Source: UBA3064 sp023258775 (GTDB lineage: Bacteria > Pseudomonadota > Gammaproteobacteria > Burkholderiales > Burkholderiaceae_E). Taken from it: DNA of 40,101 bases. The first letter of the stretch is position 1. Each line of letters begins with the position of its first letter. A program made the translations under genes and the position numbers. The notes beneath the pieces were generated by a model. It did no database searches, was not told the DNA's origin, and was given only the letters and a program-made list of their open reading frames with translations. The stretch spans positions 1-40,101 of the forward strand of contig JBIKXS010000028.1 in assembly GCA_044355655.1 (NCBI GenBank), read 5' to 3'. Positions 39,747 through 40,101 of this stretch are shown here, one piece after another.

Positions 39747-40101
39747 TTAGCCTCCGCCACAGCAATTGCAGTTGCAATCGCAGTTACAGTTGAAGTTGTA
39801 TCGAACCGAACGAAGCTGAAGCTGACTGCCGTTATCGATCAACTCCGTTCGCACTGTTGCGATGTTGCCGCTGCCGTAGCAGTTGATCGGAATCTCCGGA
39901 ATGCAATTTCCGGTGTTACCGTTGCAGTTGACTAGGGTGGGCGCACAGTTGGTGACCGTCGAGAAGAAGTAGTCGTGGAGCCACCCGTAGTTCGCGGTCC
40001 ACATGGATCCGCTGTTGTTCATGTACATGTCCCAGTTGCCGTCGGACTTCAGAAAGCCCATCAGGTTGCTGTTGACATGGAGGTAGCGGGTCACGTTGTC
40101 C
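39747..40101 (-). CDS. Tail-fibre-like protein C-terminus ending in an alternating Asn/Cys tail (partial)
   Basis: The frame is open to the right edge, reading ...DNVTRYLHVNSNLMGFL..., so the gene starts outside the window; a GTG at 40094 is unlikely to be the start. The visible 117 residues contain LMGFLKSDGNWDMYMNNSG and TANYGWLHDYFF, which resemble phage tail-fibre segments. A cysteine-bearing linker (TNCAPTLVNCNGNTGNC) follows. The last residues are YNFNCNCDCNCNCCGGG, six cysteines strictly alternating with Asn or Asp before a double Cys and three Gly. The tail is coded by a near-perfect hexanucleotide repeat (AAYTGY). It is a plausible substrate for the downstream radical SAM and oxygenase enzymes, or a metal-binding tip. 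Confidence 0.7.
   Translation of the reverse strand, partial: DNVTRYLHVNSNLMGFLKSDGNWDMYMNNSGSMWTANYGWLHDYFFSTVTNCAPTLVNCNGNTGNCIPEIPINCYGSGNIATVRTELIDNGSQLQLRSVRYNFNCNCDCNCNCCGGG

Noticed and set aside
1..40101. CRISPR array
   Set aside because: No regularly spaced repeats with unique spacers seen, and no cas genes.

Overview
The window looks like a piece of a betaproteobacterial (Burkholderiales-type) chromosome that has been assembled from several horizontally acquired blocks. This rests on protein styles (Liv and NMT1-like transporters, ChrA, PrlF/YhaV, ArgP/ArgO, interspersed repeats) and on visible composition shifts. The first 12 kb is clearly richer in A+T than most of what follows. 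No species can be named from the sequence alone.

Layout. (1) 1-7160, minus strand: an acyl-CoA catabolism operon (acyl-CoA ligase, thiolase, zinc-ribbon/OB partner, crotonase) that runs into a branched-chain-type ABC importer. The importer's binding-protein gene is frameshifted. An IS3-family insertion sequence, of which only the first 20 transposase codons are visible, abuts the end of livM. (2) 7585-11979, plus strand: a tightly overlapped operon for a second ABC importer (binding protein, two permeases, one ATPase) and a MetE-type methyltransferase. The two operons diverge from a 424-bp region holding two interleaved perfect inverted repeats. (3) 12072-13298: chromate transporter ChrA. (4) 13947-15221: a PrlF/YhaV toxin-antitoxin pair with a readable promoter and tandem operator, then an AlpA-like DNA-binding protein. 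(5) 15222-16465: 1.2 kb without a convincing gene but dense in perfect hairpins, plus a tmRNA/tRNA-3'-end-like sequence. (6) 16466-27701: a seven-gene putative defence operon made of an excisionase-type HTH, a SNF2/RapA-like helicase, an OLD-like ATPase/TOPRIM protein, a Dam-type methylase, a type III Mod-like methylase, a Res-like helicase-nuclease and a GIY-YIG protein. (7) 27813-34876: ordinary accessory genes: argP/argO; a cupin regulator-GNAT-exporter operon; a trypsin-like protease flanked by 52-bp repeats; and a TetR-hydrolase-nitroreductase operon with a NemR-like operator. (8) about 35044 to the right edge, minus strand: the late end of a prophage or phage-tail element. A tail-fibre-like protein ending in an alternating Asn/Cys tail is followed by an unknown protein, two Fe(II)/2-oxoglutarate oxygenases and a radical SAM/SPASM enzyme. 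A terminator and then a lysis cassette (small membrane protein, holin, endolysin) come next.

The two blocks that look least described are the defence operon and the phage-borne modification cassette. In the first, a type III-like modification and cleavage core is combined with a SNF2 translocase, an OLD-like nuclease, a second adenine methylase and a GIY-YIG nuclease, without the hallmark genes of DISARM or BREX. In the second, a RiPP-like set of maturation enzymes sits directly downstream of a tail protein whose C-terminus looks like a modification substrate. Both functional readings are inferences from domain content and gene order.
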